A model generated the notes under the pieces. The model saw only the letters and a program-made list of their open reading frames with translations, ran no database searches and was not told the origin of the DNA. Shown in pieces: positions 34,548 through 43,713 of a stretch of 64,000 nt of DNA. The position numbers were made by a program, and so were the translations under genes. This stretch comes from AP-15 sp963736715. Its GTDB lineage: Bacteria; Pseudomonadota; Alphaproteobacteria; ATCC43930; CGMCC-115725. The stretch's first letter is position 1. Every line of letters begins with the position of its first letter. The stretch lies in NCBI GenBank assembly GCA_963736715.1, contig CAVTQA010000001.1, forward strand, positions 118,648 through 182,647, written 5' to 3'.

Positions 34548-37500
34548 ATGACGCATCGAGCCCGCTCATGGCGGAGCGCGACCTCTGCGCTGCTCCCCGT
34601 CGCGACCGCCGCACTCGCAGCCGCGATCTTCGTTGCCGAAGTGAGGACGTCGGAGAAACTCACGGCCGCATTGTTTTACGTCGTCGTGGTGCTGTTGGCG
34701 ACACGTTTCCGCAATGCGCGGGGCCTCGTATTGGTTGGCGCCGGATGCGTAGGTCTCACCGTCTTGGCCAACTTTTTGCCGACATTGGGCGGGGCGGAGG
34801 CCAGCGTCATCAAAACGACAATTGGTGCTGCGGTGATCGGGCTAGCGACCTTTCTCGCGCTGCGAAGCCTATCGGCGGAAGCGAGGCTGCGCGAGCGAGC
34901 CAGCCTCCTCGATCTGACACATGATTCCATCGTCGCCCGCCGCTTCGACGATGATGTGATCACCTTTTGGAGTCGCGGCGCCGAGGAGTTGTACGGCTGG
35001 CAGCGCGCCGAAGCGGTGGGTAGGGTCGGTTCCGAACTCAGGAAGACCGCTGTTCCTCTCCCGCTCGACGAGATCAAGGCCGAGCTGCTCCGAGTCGGCC
35101 GATGGGAAGGCGAGCTTGTTAATAACACACGGGATGGCACACCGGTCCTCGTGACCAGCCGTTGGTCGCTGCAACGGGACCGGCATGGGCGGCCGGCAAC
35201 AATTGTCGTGACCAGCAACGACATCAGCAAGCGCAAGCGTGCCGAGCAGGCGCTGCGAGAGAGCGAGGAGCAGTGGCGGGAAGTATTTGAACATAACCCG
35301 GTGATGTATTTCATGGTCAGCCCGACCGGGACGGTGCTGTCGGTGAACGGCTTTGGCGCCGGGCAACTGGGCTATACGGCTGCTGAGCTGGTTGGACAAT
35401 CGGTGCTGAATGTATTTTTGGAGGAGGACCGAGCGCTCGTTAAAGATCAATTGGCCACCTGCGCAGAAGAACTTGGCCGTCCGCTTAGCTGGGAGATCCG
35501 AAAAATTCGCAAGGACGGCACGGTTCTTTGGGTCCGTGAGAATGCCAAGGCCGTGCAGCGGCCGGGCAATGCTACGATTATTTTGATTGCGTGCGAAGAC
35601 ATTAGCGAGCGCAGGCGGGCCGAGCAGCGCCGCGACGCTCTACATGCCGCCACCCGCGTACTCGCCGAGGCCGATAGCCTGGGCGCCACCGCTCCGCATT
35701 TGCTTCGGGCGATTGGCGAGAACCTGGAATGGGAATGGGGCGCTCTGTGGAGTATCCATAGAGAGGGTACTCCGCTCCGCTGCGATTGCCTCTGGCATGC
35801 GCCGGATATTGCGACCGCAGAATTCGACACGGTCTGCCGCGAGCGGATCTTTGCGGTCGGCGAAGGGCGGCTCGGGCAGGTTTGGCGAAACGCGGAACCA
35901 ATCTGGATGGTCGATGCGACGACCGATCCCGAATTCTTGCGCGCCCCCGCGGCATCGCGAGCGGGGCTGCATGGAGGCGTTATTTTCCCGATCCTGCTCG
36001 ATACCGAGGCCCTCGGGATCGTCGAGTTCTTCAGTTGCGCGGTTCGGGAACGCGACGAAGAGCAGCTTGCCACGCTGTCGGCGCTCGGCAGCCAGATCGG
36101 CCAGTTCATCAAGCGCACGAGCGCCGAAGCGGGGTTACGCGCGAGCGAGGAACGCTGGCGCCGGCTGTTCGAGACCTCCTCCGCCGGCATGGCGCTGTTT
36201 CGGCTCGACGGGGTGTGTACCGCGGCAAACCCGGCGCTACGGCGGATGCTCGGCCTTAGCGAGGACGAGATAGTTGGGCATAACGTCCTCGAACTCAATC
36301 ACCCTGACGAACGTGCGGCCACCGCTGAGGCTCTCGCGCGGTATCGGGCCGGCACGCTGACCGAGCGCAACGTTGAAAAAAAGTACGTCAGAAGAGACGG
36401 CACCCCGGTGTGGCTGAACATCACGAACACCCTGGTGCCTGCAAGTGAGACCACTCCTCCCTTTCTCCTCCAGGCGGTCTATGTCGATGTCACTGCACAG
36501 TTCCAGGCCGAAGCGGCGTTGCGCGCGAGCGAAGAGCGTTGGCGAGCGATCTTTGACTCTGCGGCCGTCGGTATCGCCGCGGGGGATCTGCGCGGGGGCC
36601 TTTTCAACGTCAATCCGACATTCCAAAGAATGCTTGGATACACCGAGGAAGAGCTTCGGAACCTTCGCGCATTCGAATTTACACACGAGGACGATCAGGC
36701 AGAGACGCGGCGGCTTTTCTCCCGCGTCGTCACGGGTCAGCAAGCCAGCTATCGCCTCGAAAAGCGGTATCGACGCAAGGACGGTGCGATCGTGTGGGCG
36801 GACGTCAGCGCGTCAACCGTACCCGCGACAGAAAACACGCCGGCATTTCTTGCCGTGATGGCGATAGACATCACGGAACGCAAACAGGCCGAAGCGGCGC
36901 TGCGGGAAGCCGAGGAGCGTTTTCGCACCCTGGTGCAATTCTCGTTCGACGTGTACTGGGAGAGCGACGCGCAGCATCGGTTCATTCGCCAGGAGTTCGC
37001 AGAAGGCGTTACTGACGCGCCGGCGCCAGGCTCCGAGATCGGTAAGACGCGCTGGGAAGTGCCCTACCTGGAGCCTGACGCCGAGGCCTGGCGCAAGCAC
37101 CGCGAGACGCTCGATGCCCACCTGCCGTTCCGTGATTTCGAGCACGCGCGGCCTACGCCCAACGGCGGAAAGCGCTACGTCTCCGTGTCGGGGCTGCCGG
37201 TATTTGACGAGACGGGGCGCTTCATCGGCTACCGCGGTGTCGGCCGGCACATCACTGATCGCAAGCGGGCCGAAGCGGCGTTGCGCGCGAGCGAAGAGCG
37301 CTGGCGAGCTATGGTCGAAACCGCTCCTATCGGCATTATAACCTTCGGTTCTGAGCACAGGAAGTACGTGACAGCGAATAAGAGCTTCCAGCTGATCACC
37401 GGCTATACCGAGGACGAGCTGCGAAATTTGACGCCGCTCGATATTACGCATGAGGACGATCGCGCAGCATTGGAAACGCACGTTGATCGCATTGTCGCCG

Positions 37501-38789
37501 GTCCACAGCGTCTCTATCGGATTGAAAAGCGTTACCGTCGCAAGGACGGGGAGATCGTTTGGGCTGACATTGCTACCTTCGTCGTTCGCGAGACGGACAG
37601 CACCCCAGCTTTCCTTGGAGCGGTGGTTGTCGATATTACCGATCGCAAACGCGCCGAGGAAGCTTTGCGCGCGAGCGAAGAGCGTTGGCGAGCCATGTTC
37701 GAGACCGCGCCGGTCGGCATCGCAATGCTCGATTTTGAGCGCCGAAACTATCTGGTGGCGAACGAGTCTTTCCAGCAGATGACCGGCTATACCGAGGACG
37801 AGCTGCGGCAGCTGACGACGCTGGATCTTACTCACGAGGACGATCGGCCAGCGATGCAAAAGCGTATCGATGACGGCATCATCGGGGTTCTGCAACAAAA
37901 GCGCTATCGACGCAAGGATGGCGCAGTCGTATGGGCCGACGTCACCTCATTCGTCGTTCCCGCGACAGAAAGCACGCCAGCCGTCCGCGGCGCAGTCATC
38001 GTCGACATCACCGATCGCAAGCGTACCGAGGAGGCTTTGCAGCAGGCTCAGGCCGATCTCGAGCGTCTCAACCGGGTAATGCTTCTAGAAGAGATGGCGG
38101 CCTCGGTCGCGCATGAAGTTAACCAGCCGATTTCGGCGGTCATTACTAACGCCAATGCGGGGTTGCGTTGGCTCGGCGCGCGACAGCCGGACCTTGACGA
38201 AGTCCGGCAGGCGCTCGGCCGTATCGTCCGGGATGGTACTCGCGCTGGTGAGGTGATCAGCCGAATTCGTGCGCTCGTGAAGAAGACGCCGGCCCGCCGA
38301 GAACGGTTGGACATCAATCAGACGATCCGTGAAGTCGTCGCTCTGACCCAGACCGAGATACAACGCAATGGCGCCACGTTGCAGAGCCGATTGGCGAATG
38401 ACTTGCCACTCATGTCGGCAGATCGGGTCCAGCTGCAGCAAGTGATGATCAATCTAATCGTCAATGCCATCGAAGCGATGAGCAGTGCGAACGAGCGACC
38501 GCGCGAACTCACGGTTGTGTCTGGAATGGACGATGCGAACAACCCGTTCGTCGAAGTGCGTGACACCGGCCCGGGGCTCGATCCGGAGCAGCTCGACCGG
38601 CTTTTCCAGTCCTTTTACACGACCAAGCCCGATGGGATCGGCATGGGCCTCGCGATCAGCCGCTCGATCATCGAGGCGCATGGCGGGCGGCTATCGGCTG
38701 CGCCAAATAAGCCTCGCGGCGCCGTCTTTCGATTGACCCTCCCGGTCGAAGACGTTCCGAAGGTGTACCCAGCTTATACTCAAGTATAA
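34548..38789 (+). CDS. Multi-PAS sensor histidine kinase
   Basis: 1413 residues with no frame problem. Order: three to four N-terminal membrane helices (residues 12-108); PAS domains from about 119 and 241; a GAF domain about 361-520; five further PAS-PAC units from about 530, 657, 784, 911 and 1039; a HisKA dimerisation domain with the phosphorylated His1189 in AASVAHEVNQPISAVITNAN; and an HATPase domain with N-box INLIVNAIEAM, DTGPGLD and GIGMGLAIS. Several PAS units open with LRASEERWRA at nearly identical DNA, showing internal duplication. FixL-like heme PAS residues are not obvious. It lies between a FixJ-like regulator and a lone receiver, likely partners. No HPt or receiver is fused. 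Confidence 0.93.
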   Translation: MTHRARSWRSATSALLPVATAALAAAIFVAEVRTSEKLTAALFYVVVVLLATRFRNARGLVLVGAGCVGLTVLANFLPTLGGAEASVIKTTIGAAVIGLATFLALRSLSAEARLRERASLLDLTHDSIVARRFDDDVITFWSRGAEELYGWQRAEAVGRVGSELRKTAVPLPLDEIKAELLRVGRWEGELVNNTRDGTPVLVTSRWSLQRDRHGRPATIVVTSNDISKRKRAEQALRESEEQWREVFEHNPVMYFMVSPTGTVLSVNGFGAGQLGYTAAELVGQSVLNVFLEEDRALVKDQLATCAEELGRPLSWEIRKIRKDGTVLWVRENAKAVQRPGNATIILIACEDISERRRAEQRRDALHAATRVLAEADSLGATAPHLLRAIGENLEWEWGALWSIHREGTPLRCDCLWHAPDIATAEFDTVCRERIFAVGEGRLGQVWRNAEPIWMVDATTDPEFLRAPAASRAGLHGGVIFPILLDTEALGIVEFFSCAVRERDEEQLATLSALGSQIGQFIKRTSAEAGLRASEERWRRLFETSSAGMALFRLDGVCTAANPALRRMLGLSEDEIVGHNVLELNHPDERAATAEALARYRAGTLTERNVEKKYVRRDGTPVWLNITNTLVPASETTPPFLLQAVYVDVTAQFQAEAALRASEERWRAIFDSAAVGIAAGDLRGGLFNVNPTFQRMLGYTEEELRNLRAFEFTHEDDQAETRRLFSRVVTGQQASYRLEKRYRRKDGAIVWADVSASTVPATENTPAFLAVMAIDITERKQAEAALREAEERFRTLVQFSFDVYWESDAQHRFIRQEFAEGVTDAPAPGSEIGKTRWEVPYLEPDAEAWRKHRETLDAHLPFRDFEHARPTPNGGKRYVSVSGLPVFDETGRFIGYRGVGRHITDRKRAEAALRASEERWRAMVETAPIGIITFGSEHRKYVTANKSFQLITGYTEDELRNLTPLDITHEDDRAALETHVDRIVAGPQRLYRIEKRYRRKDGEIVWADIATFVVRETDSTPAFLGAVVVDITDRKRAEEALRASEERWRAMFETAPVGIAMLDFERRNYLVANESFQQMTGYTEDELRQLTTLDLTHEDDRPAMQKRIDDGIIGVLQQKRYRRKDGAVVWADVTSFVVPATESTPAVRGAVIVDITDRKRTEEALQQAQADLERLNRVMLLEEMAASVAHEVNQPISAVITNANAGLRWLGARQPDLDEVRQALGRIVRDGTRAGEVISRIRALVKKTPARRERLDINQTIREVVALTQTEIQRNGATLQSRLANDLPLMSADRVQLQQVMINLIVNAIEAMSSANERPRELTVVSGMDDANNPFVEVRDTGPGLDPEQLDRLFQSFYTTKPDGIGMGLAISRSIIEAHGGRLSAAPNKPRGAVFRLTLPVEDVPKVYPAYTQV

Positions 38790-38904
38790 TCGCGACGAGC
38801 CGTTCCACTGGCCCATCTTTACTTTGAGGGGTCAGAGCCAACACCGGTGCAATGGCGGAAACCCGTGCGGCACATTATTTCTGGTTCGCATTAGGGACCG
38901 AAAT

Positions 38905-39297
38905 TTGCCAAGGACAACCGTCATAGCGATCGTCGACGACGATCACTCGGTGCGAGAGGCTCTGACAAGCCTCGTCAGGTCATTGGGCTATGTTGCAATT
39001 GCGTTTGAATGCGGCGAGGACCTTCTGAAATCAAGACGCCGCCGCAACGTGTCCTGCCTGATTACGGACGTGCAAATGCCAGGAATGACCGGACTTGAGC
39101 TCCATGATCGGCTGGTCGCGGCAGGTCAACCTATTCCGACCATCCTTATCACAGCGTTTCCCGACGAAAGGGCGCGTAAGCACGCGCTGCAAGCCGGCGT
39201 GATTTGCTATCTCGCCAAACCGTTCAGCGAGGACGACTTGCTCGCGTGTATGCGTTCCACTCTCGGGCTCGGTGAACCGGGTACTAAGTCGTCATGA
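38905..39297 (+). CDS. Receiver-only response regulator (FixJ-type)
   Basis: About 130 residues from a TTG at 38905 preceded by AGGGA; other starts upstream are possible. It has the receiver core only: TVIAIVDDDHSVREALTSLV, the phosphorylated Asp in LITDVQMPGMTGLEL, ILITAFPDE and Lys in YLAKPFSEDDLLA. No HTH follows. Receiver-only proteins act as phosphate sinks, adaptors or connectors, and here it stands 115 bp behind the kinase, so it may compete with the FixJ-like regulator. It is in the same direction as the kinase and probably co-transcribed. Confidence 0.85.
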   Translation: MPRTTVIAIVDDDHSVREALTSLVRSLGYVAIAFECGEDLLKSRRRRNVSCLITDVQMPGMTGLELHDRLVAAGQPIPTILITAFPDERARKHALQAGVICYLAKPFSEDDLLACMRSTLGLGEPGTKSS

Positions 39298-39730
39298 TGC
39301 ATGGGCGCGCAAGGTGGCCGTCGGGTTTCGGATGCGCTGCCATTTGGCGCGGAGGCGTGCGCCGGTGCGTCGCTGCACGAGAGGTCTTCCGGCGTCAACG
39401 GCCCATGTGGGCGGGACTGCCCAGCTCGCGCTTGCGCAGCGCAAGCGCGAGCGGCACGGCCGCGAGCGAGATCAACATCAGGACTGGACGAGCCCGAGGA
39501 ATCCGACAAACTACCCGCGTTCGCTACCGACCGCCGCACCGCCACTGCGAACCACTTCATCCAACTGAGAGTGCTGGGAATGCTGATGCGTGCGCTGTTC
39601 GGAGAGCGCCTCACCACCCTGCGCGCCAAGATCGCGCCGCACGTCGCTCGAACAGTGGCGTTCTTGCTTGGCGCCTGCAGACAGGACGGAATTGGCTAGA
39701 CCAAACGCTATTGCTTAAACTTAAACAGAC
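39298..39730 (+). other. 433-bp region without a confident gene
   Basis: Between the receiver gene and the lactonase gene. One forward frame from 39301 runs 132 codons to TAG at 39697 and includes TATANHFIQLRVLGMLMRAL and APHVARTVAFLLGACRQDG, a passage that looks protein-like, but it has no good ribosome binding site, and the first half is arginine/alanine-rich as in a random GC-rich frame. I treat it as uncertain. Nothing else is visible. Confidence 0.35.
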
Positions 39731-40912
39731 TCAATGCCGCACCATACCCATCCAGAACATTGTCTTGTCGCCGACATCGACGTCGTATTTGCGGACGAAA
39801 TCGAGCTTGCCGCTGTCGTCGATGCGGAACACCGCCAGGCTGGCCGGCACGGTACGGATCGCCGCGCCCTCTCTGACCGGCAGCGCCATGATATGCGCGG
39901 CGACCAGCATGCGTCCACTCGGGTCGATGTGGAAGGTGCGGCAGTGGATGCCGCGCGTGTCGATGTGCTGGATCGGAACCGGTTCGCCGGTCTTCAGGTC
40001 GATCTCGTATACGGCTAACATATTCTCGCCACCGGCGAAGACGGATTTGCCGTCGACCTGGACTGTCGAGGACGCGCGGTTGGCGGCATAGACAAAACGG
40101 CCGCTCGGGTGGATGTGAACGGTGCCGGCAGCTTGCCGGCCACGGATATTGCCGGGCTCGGCCAACGTCTCCCTGCGGAACACCGGCGCTGCCGAAAGCT
40201 GGCCATCGGTGATCGCGAACATGTCGAGCTTGTTCTGGCGCTCGAGCGAAACGTAGACCCAGGGCTTGGTCGGGTGAAAGTCCAGGTGGCGCGGTCCGAA
40301 GCCGTAACCGCCGTTTGGCGCCACCGACGCCTCGTCGCTCAGCAACCCGTCCCGGTATCGGAAAACCTTGAGCGCCCCCGGCTCTTCCGGCTTGCGTGCG
40401 GCGGCGTCATTCCCGCGTGTGACAAGGACCGCGAACCGATTATCGGGGCTGACCCTTACCTGGTGCCCGTAGATGCCGGCGTCGATCGGTCCCGGCTGGC
40501 GTACTTCGTCACCGGGGGTCGCGTCGGGATTGACGCGGTAGACCCGGAGCGCACTCGGATTGCTGAAGGCTACCAGCAGATGCTCGGAGGGGAGGTCGGT
40601 CGTCAGATGGATCGGGCGGGTCGGCAGCGGTATGGATTGGCCGTGCGGCGACAGCGCACCCGAAGCCGGATCGATCCGGAACGCCGTCACGCGATGCCTG
40701 TCCCCCACCGAGCCTGCCCCCGGCGCGCTGTCGCTGGAGGCGACATAAAGATATCGGCCCGATGCGTGCGGCCAGGCATAATGCACGTTGGCCGGTAAGG
40801 TGACGGTGCCGCGCCTGACCAGCGTGGCGCCCTCGACGTCGACGTCGTATTGGGTGAGCTCGGGCCCGACACTGGCGTAAAGCGCTACCCGAGCTGATGC
40901 AGATTGCGGCAT
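39731..40912 (-). CDS. Lactonase-family seven-bladed beta-propeller (6-phosphogluconolactonase-like)
   Basis: 393 residues of repeated beta-propeller blades, Pfam Lactonase type: RVALYASVGPELTQYDVDVE, HASGRYLYVASSDS, HQVRVSPDNRFAVLVTRGND, GPRHLDFHPTKPWVYVSLER and TVHIHPSGRFVYAANRASST. The motif GPRHLDFHP carries the usual catalytic-site arginine and histidine. No signal peptide is seen, so it is probably cytoplasmic. Members hydrolyse 6-phosphogluconolactone or other lactones. Given the nearby Baeyer-Villiger enzymes, which make lactones, a catabolic lactone is conceivable, but this is inference. Confidence 0.85.
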   Translation of the reverse strand: MPQSASARVALYASVGPELTQYDVDVEGATLVRRGTVTLPANVHYAWPHASGRYLYVASSDSAPGAGSVGDRHRVTAFRIDPASGALSPHGQSIPLPTRPIHLTTDLPSEHLLVAFSNPSALRVYRVNPDATPGDEVRQPGPIDAGIYGHQVRVSPDNRFAVLVTRGNDAAARKPEEPGALKVFRYRDGLLSDEASVAPNGGYGFGPRHLDFHPTKPWVYVSLERQNKLDMFAITDGQLSAAPVFRRETLAEPGNIRGRQAAGTVHIHPSGRFVYAANRASSTVQVDGKSVFAGGENMLAVYEIDLKTGEPVPIQHIDTRGIHCRTFHIDPSGRMLVAAHIMALPVREGAAIRTVPASLAVFRIDDSGKLDFVRKYDVDVGDKTMFWMGMVRH

Positions 40913-41440
40913 GACAGCGGTCCCCGATGGTGGAATTGAACGTCAAACCATCCGCCATGCAGCGCTCGGCGTCCAGTATTTCTGGCGACTGGCAAGCACC
41001 TCCCCTCGCGCGGGGTCAATCACGCGGGCGCCTCATGCCGCGGCTGCGGCTCTGTAGGATGGTCACGGTGCCGAGAGCAGAGACCTTCTCCTCGACCGTT
41101 GCGATGGTGACTACGGTCGATCCGTTGCGCGCGCGGGCAGCCGAAGTATTTACGGAGTTCTCCTCGGTGTCGCGCGGGAGATCTATCCGCGCTATGGATT
41201 CGCGACGATGAACGAGGCGGAGTTCGGAACCTCGATACGGCTCGACTGAGCGTATCTGGTCAGGCGGTTGCGCGAATGTCGTCTCAACCGCCAAACCGCA
41301 CTGCAGGCACCTTGCTCTCAGGAATAGATTGCTGATCGAAATAAATCCGCGCATTCTGCTATTGCACGGTGTGCATCGTAGTGATAGAGGCCGAAGAGAC
41401 CAATCCTGGTCAACCTCTACTTCTGTCTCGAAGGTACAGA
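40913..41440 (+). other. 528-bp region with a short coding-like remnant
   Basis: Upstream of the small HTH gene. From 41138 to 41250 the forward strand encodes SIYGVLLGVAREIYPRYGFA, then TMNEAEFGTSIRLD and a stop, which looks like the C-terminus of a protein that has lost its front. I could not identify the family. The rest of the gap shows nothing clear. Confidence 0.35.
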
Positions 41441-41908
41441 ATGGCGATATTGGACGAGATCACCAAAGAGAAGCAGCGGGTCGGCGAGGCGCTCGCGCGC
41501 CTCGACGCGCAACGCGAGAAGCTCACCGGCCAGCTCGGCGAGCTGGAGGCGACCGAGCGAGTGCTGGCGCGCTACAGCAAAGGCCAGAAGGCAAAAAAGC
41601 CGACCTTGACTCCGCCCGCCGCAACACCCACCGCAACAAAGGCAGCTGCTGCAGCGCAGCAACGCGGGCGCAGGACGACCGCGACACCCGCTGGTGGCAA
41701 GCGCGCCCCGCCGACCCTCGGCGAGCGGGTTCTTGCCTTGGCAGACGGCAGGACGCAGCAGGAAATCGCCGCTGCATGCAAGGGGGCTCGCCCGAATCAT
41801 GTCGGCGGCGTCATTGCCCGGCACAAGCGAGCTGGCCGCATCGAACTGCGCGACGGGCGGCTGTACGCCACGGAGTCGGTTAACACGGAGCAACGCGCCC
41901 CCGTCTAA
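41441..41908 (+). CDS. Small protein with coiled-coil start and C-terminal HTH-like domain, full copy
   Basis: 155 residues. The N-terminal part is a coiled coil (ILDEITKEKQRVGEALARLD, KLTGQLGELEATERVLARYS), then an Ala/Thr/Pro-rich linker with basic patches, then a compact C-terminal domain with LGERVLALADGRTQQEIAAA, CKGARPNHVGGVIARHKRAG and RIELRDGRLYATE, which reads as a winged helix. DNA binding is inferred. The ATG is at 41441. A truncated copy of the same C-terminal part is at 43929-44128 in the same orientation. Function unknown; such genes occur in Rhizobiales-like accessory regions. Confidence 0.65.
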   Translation: MAILDEITKEKQRVGEALARLDAQREKLTGQLGELEATERVLARYSKGQKAKKPTLTPPAATPTATKAAAAAQQRGRRTTATPAGGKRAPPTLGERVLALADGRTQQEIAAACKGARPNHVGGVIARHKRAGRIELRDGRLYATESVNTEQRAPV

Positions 41909-42129
41909 TACTGCGCGTCGGTAAGGACCAGCCCTGGTAGCCGACCGAGGCATGTCTACCGACGAGCATCGACCAAATTCAACGAGGCGGATGCAGCGAA
42001 GAGGATCCGGCCTGATGAGGGTCGGGTCTGCGCGTCTTCACGCAGCTGCGGGTGGCCCCATCGATCGGACGAGCGGCACGACGGATGCCGGACCGCGGCA
42101 AGTCGGTCTCGACTGAATCGACGTAATTT

Positions 42130-42816
42130 CTAGTAGGATCTTGCCGTGGTTCCCGTGAGGATGTCGGCCTTGCGGTTGAGGGCCGCAATGAGGCCGTCTA
42201 TGCCGTCATTCTTGAGGATGGCGGCGAATTCGGAACGGCGGGTCGCGACCTCACTGATCGCGCCGTCGAGGTAGATGTCGCAAACCAGCCAGCCATCGCC
42301 ACTGCGGCGCATCATGTAGTCGACCATGACCGGCTCACCGCTGGCTTTGATGATCTGGCTCTTCACCATGACCCCGGAAGGCGCGGGCTGCTCGCTAGTC
42401 ACTTCCAGCTTCTGGCCGGCATAACTGTCGAAGCGGTCGGCATAGATGGCTGAAATGTAGCGCCCAAAGCTCTCGGTCACCTGCCGGCGCTGCGCCTCGG
42501 TCAGACCGGACCAATACGGGCCGACTGCCAACCGCGCCATCGAGGAGATGTCGAAGCTGCGGAGAATAACCGGCTCCAGTTGCGTGAAGCGCCCGCTCTG
42601 CCCCAGTGTCCGGCCGTTTTTCATCGTGCTCAGCAGCGCGTCGTAGAGGCCTTGCACGATATCGCCGCTGCTCGTGGTCGCGGCATGGACCGGATAGGAA
42701 AGCATGCTGAGGCCGAGCCCGGCGGCAAAAGCCACAGCTTTGCACAATGGCAATTTTGGTACGATCGGTTGGCCGATGGTTTGGTCAAAGATCGCTGGAC
42801 AAGAGCGTATCGCCAC
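42130..42816 (-). CDS. MlaC/Ttg2D-family periplasmic phospholipid-binding protein
   Basis: 228 residues with a signal peptide (AVAFAAGLGLSMLSYPVHAA). The MlaC fold features are visible: QGLYDALLSTMKNGRTLG, DISSMARLAVGPYWSGLTE, FGRYISAIYADRFDSYAGQK and YMMRRSGDGWLVCDIYLDGA. MlaC and related HpnM carry phospholipids or hopanoids between membranes. The GTG at 42816 is preceded by GGAGAGG at 4-base spacing. It follows the second winged-helix gene by 50 bases on the same strand, so that protein may control it. No mlaE, mlaF or mlaD is near. Confidence 0.85.
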   Translation of the reverse strand: MAIRSCPAIFDQTIGQPIVPKLPLCKAVAFAAGLGLSMLSYPVHAATTSSGDIVQGLYDALLSTMKNGRTLGQSGRFTQLEPVILRSFDISSMARLAVGPYWSGLTEAQRRQVTESFGRYISAIYADRFDSYAGQKLEVTSEQPAPSGVMVKSQIIKASGEPVMVDYMMRRSGDGWLVCDIYLDGAISEVATRRSEFAAILKNDGIDGLIAALNRKADILTGTTARSY

Positions 42817-42866
42817 TTTTCCTCTCCTTTTTACACATGTGCGAGCCAATCGGCGTGAGCCTGATC

Positions 42867-43370
42867 TCACCGTCTGCCCGCGTGACCTCGTGACAGACCA
42901 ATCGTGCGGCAGTCGCCGAGAAATGGATCGCGAAACCAACTTTGACCCGACCGATGCGCCCGTCGCGCCGGGAGCTGACAAGCGCCCCAGTCGATCGTCG
43001 AGCGAACCGTGGCAGTGAACCGGTAGCCGCGACCGAATTCGGTGCGGATAAAGTCGCCGTCTTCGCCAAGAGCCTTGCGTAACGCGCAGATGTGAACCTT
43101 CAAGTTCTCCTCCGAGACGACGATGCCCGGCCATACGCAGCTTAGAAGCTCGTCTTTGGTGACCAGCGATCCGTCGGCCTCCAGCAAGACCAGAAGCAGA
43201 TCGAAGGCGCGCGTTCCCAACTCTATTGGCACGCCGTCGGCGACCAATTGGCGCCGGCGAACCAGCACGCGGAAACGGCCGAATTCGAGCGTCGTGTCGA
43301 CCGCCGCCGGCTTCGACCGGTTCTTGGCCAACGACAAATCGTCCCGAGGCATCGCCAAAACCGCCTCCAT
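42867..43370 (-). CDS. Winged-helix DNA-binding protein, copy 2
   Basis: 167 residues, paralogous to the protein at 32981-33553. Matching segments are LEFGRFRVLVRRRQLVADGV, ELGTRAFDLLLVLLEADGSL, VWPGIVVSEENLKVHICALR and IRTEFGRGYRFTA. The N-terminal lead is shorter and different. It lies between a duplicated intergenic segment and the MlaC-like gene. The C-terminal 45 residues are arginine-rich and unlike copy 1. The start at 43370 or 18 bases later is possible; both have GGAG-like sites. Confidence 0.8.
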   Translation of the reverse strand: MEAVLAMPRDDLSLAKNRSKPAAVDTTLEFGRFRVLVRRRQLVADGVPIELGTRAFDLLLVLLEADGSLVTKDELLSCVWPGIVVSEENLKVHICALRKALGEDGDFIRTEFGRGYRFTATVRSTIDWGACQLPARRAHRSGQSWFRDPFLGDCRTIGLSRGHAGRR

Positions 43371-43406
43371 GAGCTCTTCCGCTAGGAGCAGCAGAACCGC
43401 GGATGA

Positions 43407-43500
43407 AAGCTACTAGGACGCTTCAGGCCGTGCTATTGCACCTGGGGATGAAGGGGTGCCGCGTGAGAATCATTCCTATTATACCTTAGTTTAGGACGGC
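43407..43500 (-). promoter_or_regulatory. Second copy of the duplicated intergenic segment
   Basis: GCCGTGCTATTGCACCTGGG, GATGAAGGGGTGCCGCGTGA and CATTCCTATTATACCTTAGT follow in the same order and spacing as in 33583-33690. In copy 2 the following response regulator is reduced to its tail, yet this segment is still well conserved, which fits a promoter for the winged-helix gene. The core of TATTATACC near 43475 is the most AT-rich part. Confidence 0.5.
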
Positions 43501-43501
43501 T

Positions 43502-43591
43502 CTAAAAAAGGGGGCAGCGGCTAACAGCTCTGAGTTTTTCCGCCACGAAGTTCAGCTCGTCGGCCATCCGCGCCAGGTCAGGCAGGCCCTT
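43502..43591 (-). pseudogene. C-terminal remnant of a FixJ-like response regulator
   Basis: The reverse strand reads KGLPDLARMADELNFVAEKL and then a short new end (RAVSRCPLF) before a stop. The parent at 33770-34405 ends SLPDLARMADRLNLTREKSQ, and the match is at the same distance from the shared intergenic segment. The remaining 185 residues, including receiver and most of the HTH, are gone; upstream sequence switches to unrelated fragments. This shows that the duplicated cassette once had a response regulator. Confidence 0.7.
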
Positions 43592-43713
43592 GGGCGGATC
43601 ATCAGGGGCGGCGGACGAGCCAGCGACATCATTCGCAACGCCGAAGTTTACACGGCGATGCGGTCGCGGTTCTCCGGCATCGATATCGTCCCTGAAGTCG
43701 TCCGGCTTCGCGC

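Noticed and set aside
39294..40091. A 265-codon plus-strand frame overlapping the lactonase gene
   Set aside because: The overlapping part is antisense to a well-formed beta-propeller gene; the rest is low-information.
41417..41953. A 178-codon minus-strand frame opposite the small HTH gene
   Set aside because: The plus-strand protein has a coiled coil, a paralogous fragment at 43929 and a consistent HTH; the minus frame is composition-driven.
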